A stretch of DNA of 64,000 nucleotides from Candidatus Bruticola papionis. Its GTDB lineage: Bacteria > Vulcanimicrobiota > Xenobia > Xenobiales > Xenobiaceae. Position numbers and translations under genes: made by a program. Location: positions 24,937 to 88,936 of the forward strand of contig DHKB01000048.1 in NCBI GenBank assembly GCA_002407045.1, written 5' to 3'. Positions 15,943-24,817 of the stretch are shown piece after piece. A model generated the notes under the pieces. That model did not search any database and was not told the DNA's origin. It saw only the letters and a program-made list of their open reading frames with translations. Numbering within the stretch: position 1 is the stretch's first letter; the number at the start of each line of letters is the position of its first letter.

Positions 15943-18900
15943 CTACTGCTTCTTCAGAACAATAGTAGCACCCGCAGGGAGGAAAATTCCATTTCCAGAG
16001 CTTACAGTACCGCCACCATTGCCAGTACCGGTGCCACCATAGCAGCGAGCGTTGGTATTAAACACTTCTTTCCACTGACCAGGAGGCAACTCCATACGAT
16101 AGCCAGAGCGATCAGTATTGGCGAAGTTGGAAACTACCACAAACTCATCAGATCCGCCATTGTCGCGTTTCCAAGCCAGCACTTTGTCGTCGTTGTGAGT
16201 ATAAACTCGGCTAGTATTACCAGTAGCATTGAAAGCGGAAGAAGTACGACGTAAAGCGACCAAATCGCGAGTCAAGGCGAATTGTCCAACCTGATTGGCC
16301 AGATCTTCAGCATCTTTCCTCTGCTCAGGATTCATCTCACAATAGCGATCGAACAGCTTTTGCTCGTCAGCACTCATACGAGAGCGCTCTACTTCTCGAG
16401 AAGAATTGTCCATAGCAGCGCACTTAGCAAAGTGATCCAACTTGTCGGGAGTGACAGGGAACTTGATCCAGCTCATATCGGCTCCCCAAGTGGAAGTTAA
16501 ACCGTGCTTAAAGTCGTTATTGGCCAAGAATTCTTCACCTTGGAAGAGCATAGGCACACCAGGGCCGGTTAAAGTGATAGCCGAAGCGGTACGAGCGATA
16601 GCGCGAGGGAAAGGCTGTTTGACAGCTTCGTCATCTTTGGAAGCTGCTGCACCGCGATGGATCCAGTTACCAGTATTACCTACTTCATCGTGGCTGTGAG
16701 AGTAAGTGACAGCACGACTCCAATCAGTTACGCCTACGTGGCAAGTGATAGCTTCCATTAAGCGATCGGCGCTACCGACGCCCTGGGCCATTTCCAATAA
16801 GTCATCATGGAAGCGATCGTTCCATACACCGCTAAAGCCCATGCCCTTCTTTTCCCAACTGCCCTGACCGGATCCCTGAGTTTCAGACTTATCCATATCG
16901 GCGGCTACTAACCAGCTGCCACTAAAGTCTTCGGCTACTGTGTATACGTCAGGTTTAATCAAACGCAAAGAGCGGTTAATCTGACGCAAGGTATTCATAC
17001 CCTCAATTTGCTCAGCGGAATTGCCTGTAGAGTGCAAAACTTGAGTAAAGTCGAAGCGGATACCATCGAAGCCAAACTCAGCAACTTGCTGTACAGCGTT
17101 GTCAGAATAGAAATCTTTGACGCTCTGGTTGGCGAAATTGGGCTTGGCGCCCCAAGGAGTGCAAGACTCGCCTTGCTGCCACCAATTGAAGAAGGAACGC
17201 TTGCCACCGTCGATACGCCCTAAAGGATCGTCGGCATCTGGCTTACCAGAAGTGTGGTTGTAAACCACGTCGGCCATAACATTGAAACCGCGTTTGTGGC
17301 TCTCATCTACAAAGAGCTTCATAGCGTCAGTACCAGAGATCCATACACTCTTGGCGCCGGGCTGTTCGTCATCGGTAATGAGCTTGCGATCTAAAGCTTC
17401 CTGGCGATCCATTTCAAAACCATAGCTAGCCGCGCCGGCATAGTAATAGTCGGGAGTGTAGCCCCAGTCACGCTTGGCCCCAAACTCGTTAGTCGGCATA
17501 AGCTCGATAGTATCAATGCCTAAAGAAGCAAAGTAATCGAGGTTGTTGATCATGTCTTCAAAGGTAGCCGGAACAGCATTATCCTTGGAGCTCATGAATG
17601 AACCGACGTGGGCTTCGTAAATTACGAAGTTGTTGTGATTGGTCTGACGTCTGGGAACGTTATCGTATTGGAATTCAAAGCTAGACTCACGAATTAAAGA
17701 TTTGCGAGCAGATCCGGGCTTGGGTTGGATAACGTTTGTGTAAGGATCATTGAAAGGAGTAGCTATACGCTCTTGATTGCTGAGTTTGCCATCTCCATTG
17801 ACATCACCGACCAACTTGCCGTCTTCTACAACTTGGTATTCGTATTGCATACCGATCAGTTTGGGGAAATTGTTAACAGCGGTCACCCAAGCTGTGCCGG
17901 CGCCAGGGCTATCTACGCGATTCATATCGATAGAGCCGTCTTCGTTAACACTATTGATCCAAGAGTATTTGTCGATAGGCTCAGTCTGATCTAATTTCCA
18001 ATTGCGCAATACGTCTACGTCATGTTTATCGGCAGGTGAAGCTTGATCGTAGGGAATGCGCTCAGGTTTGCCCAAACGATCTAACAACTCTTGTTTGTTG
18101 AGTTGCTTGCCATTTTCATCACGCAAAACTAAACGCACACTGTCGGCATTGGGGTGAGAATCGACTGTAAAACGTCCCCATTGAGGATCGTCGGCATAGT
18201 TGGGGCCGCCTTTACCGCTATCATCGTACCAACCGACTTCGAAGCCCATAACGGGATCGACAAAGATACGCTCTAAGCCGCGCTGCTCACCTTGCAAATA
18301 ACGAGCGTGGGGATCTGAATAGCGAACTTCTCCGCCCCAGCTGTTTTTTAAGACTTCGCCCTTTTCATTTAAAGCGGCATACTGGTAAGTTTTACCTTTG
18401 AGCTTACTCCAACCGTCGTTTTGAGTGAGCGTCCAAACGCCATTTTGCTCGTTTTTTTCCATGGGCAAGCGTTCTTCAATTTCGCCGGTCTGGGGGTTGC
18501 TTATTTCTACATAAAGCTTGTAATCGGCCAAATCACCTTTGCCCATTTCCGGAGACCAAGTCTGGAAACGAACGCCGTCTTCACCCTCTTTGTGGACGCC
18601 GAAAAGGTGCGTTTGCACTGGAGCGTAAGTCTGGACAGGATAATCTTCTAAATTGAAGTTGGGGTTGGTTTCGCTCATAACTAACCACTGAGCATTTTGC
18701 ACTTTACCATCTTTGCCGGTAACATCGCCAACAACGCCCCAACTAAATTGCTGATTTTGGCCAGTTTTAAGATCTACGGCCGCAGTAAAAATACCGTCTC
18801 CGGCCACGGCATCGCCATTTTTGCCGTCGTCGCGCATAGGAATAATCTTGTCGCCATTCCAGTGCTGATCATATAAACCGGTCTGATCGTTGAAAGATCC

Positions 18901-19206
18901 CTTCAAACCGATATTGCTAAGATCGACTTGCGGACAGCCGCGGCTGTCAAATTGGAAAAGGACTTGCTTTTTGTCGGTGCCTTCAGGCTGTACGGAAGCG
19001 TTTTCGGCCTTTACTTGAGCCGTGGGCATTTTGGGAGCACCGGCAGCAACTTCTTTGCTATCGGTACTATTTAACGAAAAACTGTCTACGGGAACAGCCG
19101 AAGCGGACGCCTGAGGGGCAGTCTGCTTAGATGCAGCAACGCTATTATTTTGTGCCACGGAGCCGGCCCGGAATAAGTCGGAAGAGCGTTCTATATTTAT
19201 ATTCAT
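15943..19206 (-). CDS. Large multidomain GH13 glycoside hydrolase (branching-enzyme or amylase-like)
   Basis: A 1087-residue alpha-amylase superfamily enzyme. The four GH13 regions are intact: DVVYNH (I), GIRFDF with nucleophile D719 (II), TVAEDF with acid/base E759 (III) and SHDEVGN with D840 (IV). Region IV and LFQGEEF favour the GlgB/trehalohydrolase side of the family over classical alpha-amylase. The first 450 residues carry beta-rich accessory domains, including a DGKNGD...AGDGIF segment and a CBM48-like region. A canonical EF-hand/dockerin-type loop (DVNGDGKLSNQE) lies at about 468-479. AAGGA precedes ATG 19206, which I prefer to a start 51 bases upstream. There is no signal peptide, yet the Ser/Ala/Gln-rich tail has VDSFSLNS at 40-47, matching the S8 protease tails. 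Exact specificity is uncertain. Confidence 0.92.
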   Translation of the reverse strand: MNINIERSSDLFRAGSVAQNNSVAASKQTAPQASASAVPVDSFSLNSTDSKEVAAGAPKMPTAQVKAENASVQPEGTDKKQVLFQFDSRGCPQVDLSNIGLKGSFNDQTGLYDQHWNGDKIIPMRDDGKNGDAVAGDGIFTAAVDLKTGQNQQFSWGVVGDVTGKDGKVQNAQWLVMSETNPNFNLEDYPVQTYAPVQTHLFGVHKEGEDGVRFQTWSPEMGKGDLADYKLYVEISNPQTGEIEERLPMEKNEQNGVWTLTQNDGWSKLKGKTYQYAALNEKGEVLKNSWGGEVRYSDPHARYLQGEQRGLERIFVDPVMGFEVGWYDDSGKGGPNYADDPQWGRFTVDSHPNADSVRLVLRDENGKQLNKQELLDRLGKPERIPYDQASPADKHDVDVLRNWKLDQTEPIDKYSWINSVNEDGSIDMNRVDSPGAGTAWVTAVNNFPKLIGMQYEYQVVEDGKLVGDVNGDGKLSNQERIATPFNDPYTNVIQPKPGSARKSLIRESSFEFQYDNVPRRQTNHNNFVIYEAHVGSFMSSKDNAVPATFEDMINNLDYFASLGIDTIELMPTNEFGAKRDWGYTPDYYYAGAASYGFEMDRQEALDRKLITDDEQPGAKSVWISGTDAMKLFVDESHKRGFNVMADVVYNHTSGKPDADDPLGRIDGGKRSFFNWWQQGESCTPWGAKPNFANQSVKDFYSDNAVQQVAEFGFDGIRFDFTQVLHSTGNSAEQIEGMNTLRQINRSLRLIKPDVYTVAEDFSGSWLVAADMDKSETQGSGQGSWEKKGMGFSGVWNDRFHDDLLEMAQGVGSADRLMEAITCHVGVTDWSRAVTYSHSHDEVGNTGNWIHRGAAASKDDEAVKQPFPRAIARTASAITLTGPGVPMLFQGEEFLANNDFKHGLTSTWGADMSWIKFPVTPDKLDHFAKCAAMDNSSREVERSRMSADEQKLFDRYCEMNPEQRKDAEDLANQVGQFALTRDLVALRRTSSAFNATGNTSRVYTHNDDKVLAWKRDNGGSDEFVVVSNFANTDRSGYRMELPPGQWKEVFNTNARCYGGTGTGNGGGTVSSGNGIFLPAGATIVLKKQ

Positions 19207-19257
19207 CAATTCCTTACTCTTTTCTACGTAGGTGACGAAATTTTTTGTCCTAAACAA

Positions 19258-19696
19258 CCTAACCCTAGAACTTTTGACGTTTTAGACTTCACCTTAGCCG
19301 AAACGACCGGGTAAACGCCCACTTCGTCGCCGATTGCCGCCGCCTCCGAACCGCAATTCCAAGACAACGAACAGATCGCCAAACCAACGAAAAAAGTCCT
19401 ACCATTCATTATCTCAAATGTACAAAGTTTTTTATGTATAAACAAGCATATTTTTTATTTATTTTTACATTTTTTCCAAAAGCTCACTCCTTTGTAACAA
19501 TCTGATTTTTTACTTTGGATGGTAGGTGCCCAGCTTCAAAAATTTCCGCAAAAAACAGCTAATAAGTATTTTTTTATAAAAAATGACAAAGGACAGGGGC
19601 TGACAGTATCAAAAAGGCACGATCGGTTATATAATTTTCTCAGAAACGGAATCTGGTCAAACAGTGCAAATAAGATCTTATAAAGGAGGGCAGTAT
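19258..19696. other. Divergent intergenic region between the GH13 gene and the first pilin-like gene
   Basis: This region of about 440 bases serves two opposite genes. The GH13 side (to about 19410) is G+C-richer and may be a leader of about 200 bases. The centre (19440-19600) is very AT-rich, with an ATTTTTT/AAAAAAT inverted repeat near 19568-19583. A TATAAT at 19630-19635 could be the -10 box of the pilin-like gene, but no good -35 box is seen at the right distance. A 61-codon minus-strand frame at 19224-19409 lacks a ribosome-binding site. Confidence 0.5.
19417..19445 (-). promoter_or_regulatory. Possible promoter of the GH13 gene
   Basis: On the minus strand TTGTTT (19445-19440) and TACATT (19422-19417) are separated by exactly 17 bases. 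Transcription would begin near 19410 and leave a 5' leader of about 200 bases before the GH13 start codon. Confidence 0.4.
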
Positions 19697-22096
19697 ATGT
19701 TAAAAAACAAGCGCGGCATAGTTCTGATTACCACGATGCTTACAGTCGTTTTAGTAATTATGCTGCTCAGCTCCGTAGTATATTCCAACTTAGGCAGCAT
19801 GCGCCTAGCTTCCAATTTTTACGGCCGTGAAGAAGCTCTCATGGCTGCCCAATCTGGCGTAGAGTATGCCGTCACTTGTTTGCAAAGCGACATTACCTGG
19901 CGCGGCGATAAAACTGACAATGCTTTATCCGACTCAACTAAAGGCGTCAGTGTTCGCGAGCGTAACGGCAACGTCGTAGGCATGCTTACTACCGCCAACG
20001 GCAAAAAATCTTTTTTCCGTATAAAATTTAACTATGAAGATGGAGACAAAGGCTTTGATGGTATGGGGGATAGCTCCGATTCAGATCGCATACGTTCTCC
20101 TTACGTTTCTGTAAACAATCTTTACAACACCACCCCTACCAAAGTGTATACCGCCTCACAAGATGGCAAATTAAAGATCAAACACAATCAAGACAAATAC
20201 GGTAAGGATCGTATTGAAGCCGACGGTGCTAGCAGCTTCGCTTTAGGTAAGTCTAGTTGCTATCTGGTAGTGGAAGGCTTTGCTGGCAACGGTGTGCGCG
20301 ATCTTACTTTAGATAAAGCCTTTGCCTTGACACCCGAAGAAGCTGCTGGTCTTATACCTAGACGCATAGAGACTTATTTAACTTTATCTTCCGACACTCA
20401 ATTTACCGATTCGGTAGCTTGCGCCGCCGGTGATTTAACTACAGATTCAGATTTAATACGCATAAGCAACGCTAAAGGTGGTAGCTCTCCTAAGATGCGC
20501 AGCTTGCACAACTTGAAAGTTACTAGCGGCACGATCGATTTTGATAATGGCCAGTTGTATTACGGAAGTGGCTACACTTATAGCATCAATGGAAAAACTA
20601 TTGGTGAAGATAGCAAATATACTGCCCAGCAAAGTAGCGACACAAGTAGTTTTACTCGCCTGGAATGGGATGACATTACTAAAGCCAATTCCGAAGGACA
20701 AGAGTGCGTCAAAATAGAGGCGGGTACCTACGTTTGGAGCAAAGACCCCAAGACTAATAAAAATATTCTCAGACGTTATGTGGGCAACTATCCCCCTGGC
20801 ACAGAAATTCCCTCTGGAACAAAGTGTTCGGAAGTTTCTAGCTTACCAGGCATGACTATAGATGCCGACAGTTTGACTATGAAGATCGACTCCAACCTCT
20901 TGGTGGCTTCCAACGGTAAAGCCTCATCTTTAATTATACGCTACGACAAAGAAGGCGAAACGGCCACTTCTAGGCCAGTAGTAGCTTTCTTAAAAAATGA
21001 AGCTACCCAAACTTCCCCTATTTTAAGTTCCGACCACGATATCTATATTGAAGGTGCCACTTTAGGCGGCGGCTCTATTACTTCCAAAGAAAATATTTCC
21101 TTACAAGGTCCCAGCATCTTGGAATCAGATCCTGGCATAGGCGTTTCTATTTACGCCCAAGGCGACGTCAACTTATTGCCTATTGAAGGCGTAACTGAGC
21201 AAGTTAAACAAGCCGAATCGGAAAAGCTGACTGATACACCTAGTATTGGTGGAGATGACAACAAAAAGGGTAATTATGTTTTTAAAGACGAGCACCAGCG
21301 TTATGACAATTTAACGAATAACTTTTACCATGAAGTAGAGAGCTATGTCAAAGAGGCGCTAGGTAATATTGTGGATTTGGAAACTAAAAGACGCCCATTT
21401 GAAAATGGCTACTCTTCGCTTGAAAAAGTTTGCAAACTATACTGCAGCTATATGAAAGAAGCCGCCACTGATTTGAAAAACAGCGGAAGCTCCATTGATG
21501 GGATGAAGGTATATCCAGCTCAAGACACCATAATGAAGTGGTGTGTAGAAGAAAAAATGACCAATAATGAAAGAATTATAACCTGTGCCGCAGTGTCGAA
21601 TGTATACCCAGATTATGATCCATGTCTCGACTATCTTACTAACGACGACAACTGGAAACTGACAGGTAACAACAGCAGTGATGACGAGAAAGAGACAGAT
21701 GTAGATCTGTCTCCCGACAAAGTAAGCGACGTTCAAGACTACGTCGATAAAGATCTGGCTAGTGATAATTTCCGCGATAATAAAGAGGCCCAGTTGGCCG
21801 ATTTAAAAGCGCGTTATGGCAAAATCAAGTATTGTGACCAGGATATTTCCGGTGTTATTTATGCTTGGGGCAATATCAATGCCGATATAGGTAAAAAAAG
21901 TACCCTCAACTTGACCGGCGCCATGGTAGCTTACGGAGGAAATCCTAAAGATAAGGAACCTGGCAAAAACAAGAAGGGGGTCATCAAGATCAACGCCGGT
22001 ACTATCGGCATGACCTTAGATCCAGACTACATGAGCATTTTCCTTTCTGCTAACGCCAAGCGTAAAGTAAAACAAGTAATGTTCTCTAGCTTTTAG
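19697..22096 (+). CDS. PilX-like giant pilin-related protein, paralogue 1 of 4
   Basis: A 799-residue protein with a type IV minor-pilin-like N-terminus: a short basic segment, then a hydrophobic helix at about residues 7-30 (GIVLITTMLTVVLVIMLLSS), then YGREEALMAAQSGVEYA as in PilX-type proteins. Two islands conserved in all four paralogues follow in the body: QGPSILESDPGIGVS and the DQDISGVIYAWGNI/LTGAMVAYGG segment near the C-terminus. These alternate hydrophobic and turn residues, as in beta-helical or polymer-forming folds. A strong AAAGGAGGG before ATG 19697 fixes the start over a GTG 33 bases upstream. The protein ends in KQVMFSSF; all four end in an aromatic-rich stub. Usual PilX proteins are under 250 residues, so this is a greatly enlarged form. 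A surface or pilus-tip role is inference. Confidence 0.85.
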   Translation: MLKNKRGIVLITTMLTVVLVIMLLSSVVYSNLGSMRLASNFYGREEALMAAQSGVEYAVTCLQSDITWRGDKTDNALSDSTKGVSVRERNGNVVGMLTTANGKKSFFRIKFNYEDGDKGFDGMGDSSDSDRIRSPYVSVNNLYNTTPTKVYTASQDGKLKIKHNQDKYGKDRIEADGASSFALGKSSCYLVVEGFAGNGVRDLTLDKAFALTPEEAAGLIPRRIETYLTLSSDTQFTDSVACAAGDLTTDSDLIRISNAKGGSSPKMRSLHNLKVTSGTIDFDNGQLYYGSGYTYSINGKTIGEDSKYTAQQSSDTSSFTRLEWDDITKANSEGQECVKIEAGTYVWSKDPKTNKNILRRYVGNYPPGTEIPSGTKCSEVSSLPGMTIDADSLTMKIDSNLLVASNGKASSLIIRYDKEGETATSRPVVAFLKNEATQTSPILSSDHDIYIEGATLGGGSITSKENISLQGPSILESDPGIGVSIYAQGDVNLLPIEGVTEQVKQAESEKLTDTPSIGGDDNKKGNYVFKDEHQRYDNLTNNFYHEVESYVKEALGNIVDLETKRRPFENGYSSLEKVCKLYCSYMKEAATDLKNSGSSIDGMKVYPAQDTIMKWCVEEKMTNNERIITCAAVSNVYPDYDPCLDYLTNDDNWKLTGNNSSDDEKETDVDLSPDKVSDVQDYVDKDLASDNFRDNKEAQLADLKARYGKIKYCDQDISGVIYAWGNINADIGKKSTLNLTGAMVAYGGNPKDKEPGKNKKGVIKINAGTIGMTLDPDYMSIFLSANAKRKVKQVMFSSF

Positions 22097-22104
22097 ATCT
22101 AAAT

Positions 22105-22156
22105 GTCTAAGCAATAAGGCCCGGGCGCTTAAGCGCCCGGGCCTTATTGCTTAGAC
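22105..22156 (+). terminator. 52-base perfect palindrome after pilin-like gene 1
   Basis: Positions 22105-22130 are the exact reverse complement of 22131-22156, giving a 26-bp stem with no spacer and a G+C-rich core (GCCCGGGCGC). It begins eight bases after the stop codon. No U tract adjoins, but such a stem should stop or process RNA strongly. It is the longest perfect inverted repeat I found in the window. Confidence 0.75.
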
Positions 22157-22399
22157 TAATTTGTACTGTCCCTAAAAAATCTTTATTTTTTTATTTACCC
22201 CGCTAAACGGCAAAAAAATGTTACAACCATAGAACGAAATATTAATATTTGAGAACTTGAATATTTAACCTATACAAAGTTTAATAAAGTGGGTAGGTTT
22301 TGCACTTAGTTTGCGGCAACTTTCATTTTTTAGCTCCATTTCGGCTGAATTTATTTTGCTTAGGCAAGCATTCCGATCCTCATAGGGAGGTAAAAACTT
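22157..22399 (+). promoter_or_regulatory. Intergenic region with probable promoter of pilin-like gene 2
   Basis: TTGAAT (22257-22262) and TTTAAT (22280-22285) are 17 bases apart, about 115 bases before the next ATG. An AATATTAATATT palindrome lies just upstream, near 22239-22250. The rest is AT-rich and shows no gene. The arrangement suggests gene 2 has its own promoter downstream of the palindrome. Confidence 0.4.
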
Positions 22400-24745
22400 A
22401 TGCGCAATAAGTATAAGCAAGGTATCGTCCTCATCACAACCATGCTGACGGTCGTTTTGGTTATCATGTTGCTCAGCTCTGTAGTTTACTCCAATTTCGG
22501 TAATATGTGCCTTACCTCCAACTTCTACGGACGCGAAGAAGCAATTATGGCCGCCCAATCAGGCGTAGAATATGCTTTAACCAAGTTGCAAAACAATATA
22601 ACTTGGCAAGGTGACGATAAAAATAATCAGTTGGCCTCGACAGCCAAAGGTGTAAAAATTGTTGAAAACAGCGGTAATGTTTGGGGCATGCTCATTACTC
22701 CCAACGGACGTCGCTCTTTCTTTCGTATAAAATTCAACTACGAAGACGGCCCCAAGGGCTTTGACAATATGGACAATACGTCCGACAAGAACTATATCAT
22801 TCACTCGCCTTACGTTTCTGTCAATAACTTATACAACCGCGGAATGCGTACTGTTTATACCGCTCCTCTCAATGGAATTTTACGCACTCAAAAATATACA
22901 GACGAATACGGCAAGGAGTGCTTAAAAGCTGCAGGCAACGCTAAAAGTTACGAATTACCCAAGTCCACTTGTGCACTCATTGTAGAAGGTTTTTCTGGTG
23001 TCGGCGTACGAGATCTAGATTTAGCTAAAATGAACGAGTTGCAAAAGCATCTCGATTACTCCAAAGGGCTAGGCAGCAATATTATCGACAACGTCGTGGA
23101 AGTATATTTAACTTTCGATCCCCAAGCTGCTTGCACAAGTTCCGTACTGGGAGCGGGAGGCAAAATTTCGGCTAAAGCTTCCAATATCACTATAAAAAAT
23201 GCTCAAGGGAGTAGCGCTCCCCGGCTGCGTAGTCTGAAAGATTTAAATCTCACTTATAAAAATATTACTTTTGACAATGGACAAGCTATAGTCAGCGGTA
23301 ATTTCTATAAAAACGGTACCGAGACTAAAGCAGGTGCTGTCAGGGGTTCCAATTACAATGTTATAAAAGCCTCCGACAAAGATACTGGTGATATTGCCCA
23401 AATCAAATGGAACGATGTCACTAAAGCCGACTCCGAAGGACAAAAGTATACAACCATAAAAGGTGGCGTTTACGTTTGGCGCAAAAACGATCACAATAGC
23501 AACTATACTCTAACCCGCTACACTAAAAATCCATTTGACAAAAAGCACAGATTCCGTAGCAAAAAGAATAAAAGCGAAGAGGTAAATGGCTACGGTTCAG
23601 CTTTTCAAGTAAACAAAGCTAAAGCCACTATAATTATCAGTGAAAACATTAAAGTAGAAGATGGCCAATCGTTGACCATCATCTATGATGATAGTTGCAG
23701 TCAAGTTACTCGCCCAGTGGTGGCTTTTGTAAAAAATTCCCCTACTGACAGCGATCCTATTTTAAGCGCAGACGGCGATATTACTATAAAAGGCGCTACT
23801 TTAGGCAGCGGTTCCATTACCTCACAGAAGAGCATCTCTTTACAAGGCCCCAGTATTTTGGAATCAGATCCTGGAGTAGGAGTTTCTGTTTACGCTGAGC
23901 ACAACGTCAACTTTCTTCCTATCGAAAGCGCCACTCAGGCCGTGCAAGAGCAAAATAAAAACGTCGATTTCAACGCCGGACACCAAGCCTATTATGGCTA
24001 CGATACCGAGAATGAGGCTTTCTCTTCTGGAGTTGCCGAATTACTCAAACAAGCTAAAAAGAGTAGCAACGCCTCTTCTCTAACCAGTGAGGACGCGGAA
24101 AATTACTTAGAATATTATTTATATACAAATTATAAGCCTACGCCTCCTAGCTCCGAAAAGGTAGTTGCAATTGCTAAGCCAGATCTGAGCTCTACCCAAA
24201 ATGCAGCCTTGCAAAAAGCCTTAGATAGCAGCAAAGCTATTTCCGGAAGTCCTATCGAAAATGCCATAAACCATTACCAAAACACAAGTAACTGGGCAAC
24301 TTACTATCAAGCTTCTGCTGCCGCTTCTAATCCTACTGATAAAATCGTTGTCGATAGCAGAGCCGACATAAAAAAAGCTCAAACATTTCTCGATACTGAG
24401 GTAGTGAGCAACAACTTCCGCGACTATAAACAGCAGCAATTGAACAAATTGCTCACTCGTTACGGTAAGCTTCGCTACTCAGATCAAGATATTTCTGGCA
24501 TGGTCTACGCTTGGGGTAATATCAACTTGTCTATTGGCCAAAATAGCGCCTTGAATCTTAGTGGAGCTATGGTCGCTTATGGACAAAATCCCGACAAAGG
24601 CGTTCCCAAAGGCGATAAAGATCACGGGAATATCACTATTGAAGCTAATACTATAGGCTTAACTTTAGATGCCAACTACCTGGATGCTTTTATAGCTTCC
24701 AATGCCCAAAGGAAATTAAAATACGCTATGTATTCTAGTTTTTAA
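22400..24745 (+). CDS. PilX-like giant pilin-related protein, paralogue 2 of 4
   Basis: A 781-residue paralogue with the same plan as gene 1: a hydrophobic N-terminal helix (GIVLITTMLTVVLVIMLLSS), FYGREEAIMAAQSGVEYA, the shared island QGPSILESDPGVGVS at about two thirds, then a C-terminal DQDISGMVYAWGNI/LSGAMVAYGQ segment and a terminal YAMYSSF. It groups with gene 1 by the GREE...GVEYA signature and the SSF ending. GGGAGG lies at good spacing before ATG 22400. Between the two conserved islands is a variable, hydrophilic, helix-prone region of about 180 residues that differs from the other paralogues. It is probably co-transcribed with gene 3, as the 72-base gap has no terminator. Location on the cell surface or in the pilus system is inferred from the helix only. 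Confidence 0.84.
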   Translation: MRNKYKQGIVLITTMLTVVLVIMLLSSVVYSNFGNMCLTSNFYGREEAIMAAQSGVEYALTKLQNNITWQGDDKNNQLASTAKGVKIVENSGNVWGMLITPNGRRSFFRIKFNYEDGPKGFDNMDNTSDKNYIIHSPYVSVNNLYNRGMRTVYTAPLNGILRTQKYTDEYGKECLKAAGNAKSYELPKSTCALIVEGFSGVGVRDLDLAKMNELQKHLDYSKGLGSNIIDNVVEVYLTFDPQAACTSSVLGAGGKISAKASNITIKNAQGSSAPRLRSLKDLNLTYKNITFDNGQAIVSGNFYKNGTETKAGAVRGSNYNVIKASDKDTGDIAQIKWNDVTKADSEGQKYTTIKGGVYVWRKNDHNSNYTLTRYTKNPFDKKHRFRSKKNKSEEVNGYGSAFQVNKAKATIIISENIKVEDGQSLTIIYDDSCSQVTRPVVAFVKNSPTDSDPILSADGDITIKGATLGSGSITSQKSISLQGPSILESDPGVGVSVYAEHNVNFLPIESATQAVQEQNKNVDFNAGHQAYYGYDTENEAFSSGVAELLKQAKKSSNASSLTSEDAENYLEYYLYTNYKPTPPSSEKVVAIAKPDLSSTQNAALQKALDSSKAISGSPIENAINHYQNTSNWATYYQASAAASNPTDKIVVDSRADIKKAQTFLDTEVVSNNFRDYKQQQLNKLLTRYGKLRYSDQDISGMVYAWGNINLSIGQNSALNLSGAMVAYGQNPDKGVPKGDKDHGNITIEANTIGLTLDANYLDAFIASNAQRKLKYAMYSSF

Positions 24746-24817
24746 AACAATCCTAGTAACAACCTCTATAAGTTGTACCAATTCCTTATAGCTGATAGCA
24801 AAATTCGGAGAGAGAAT

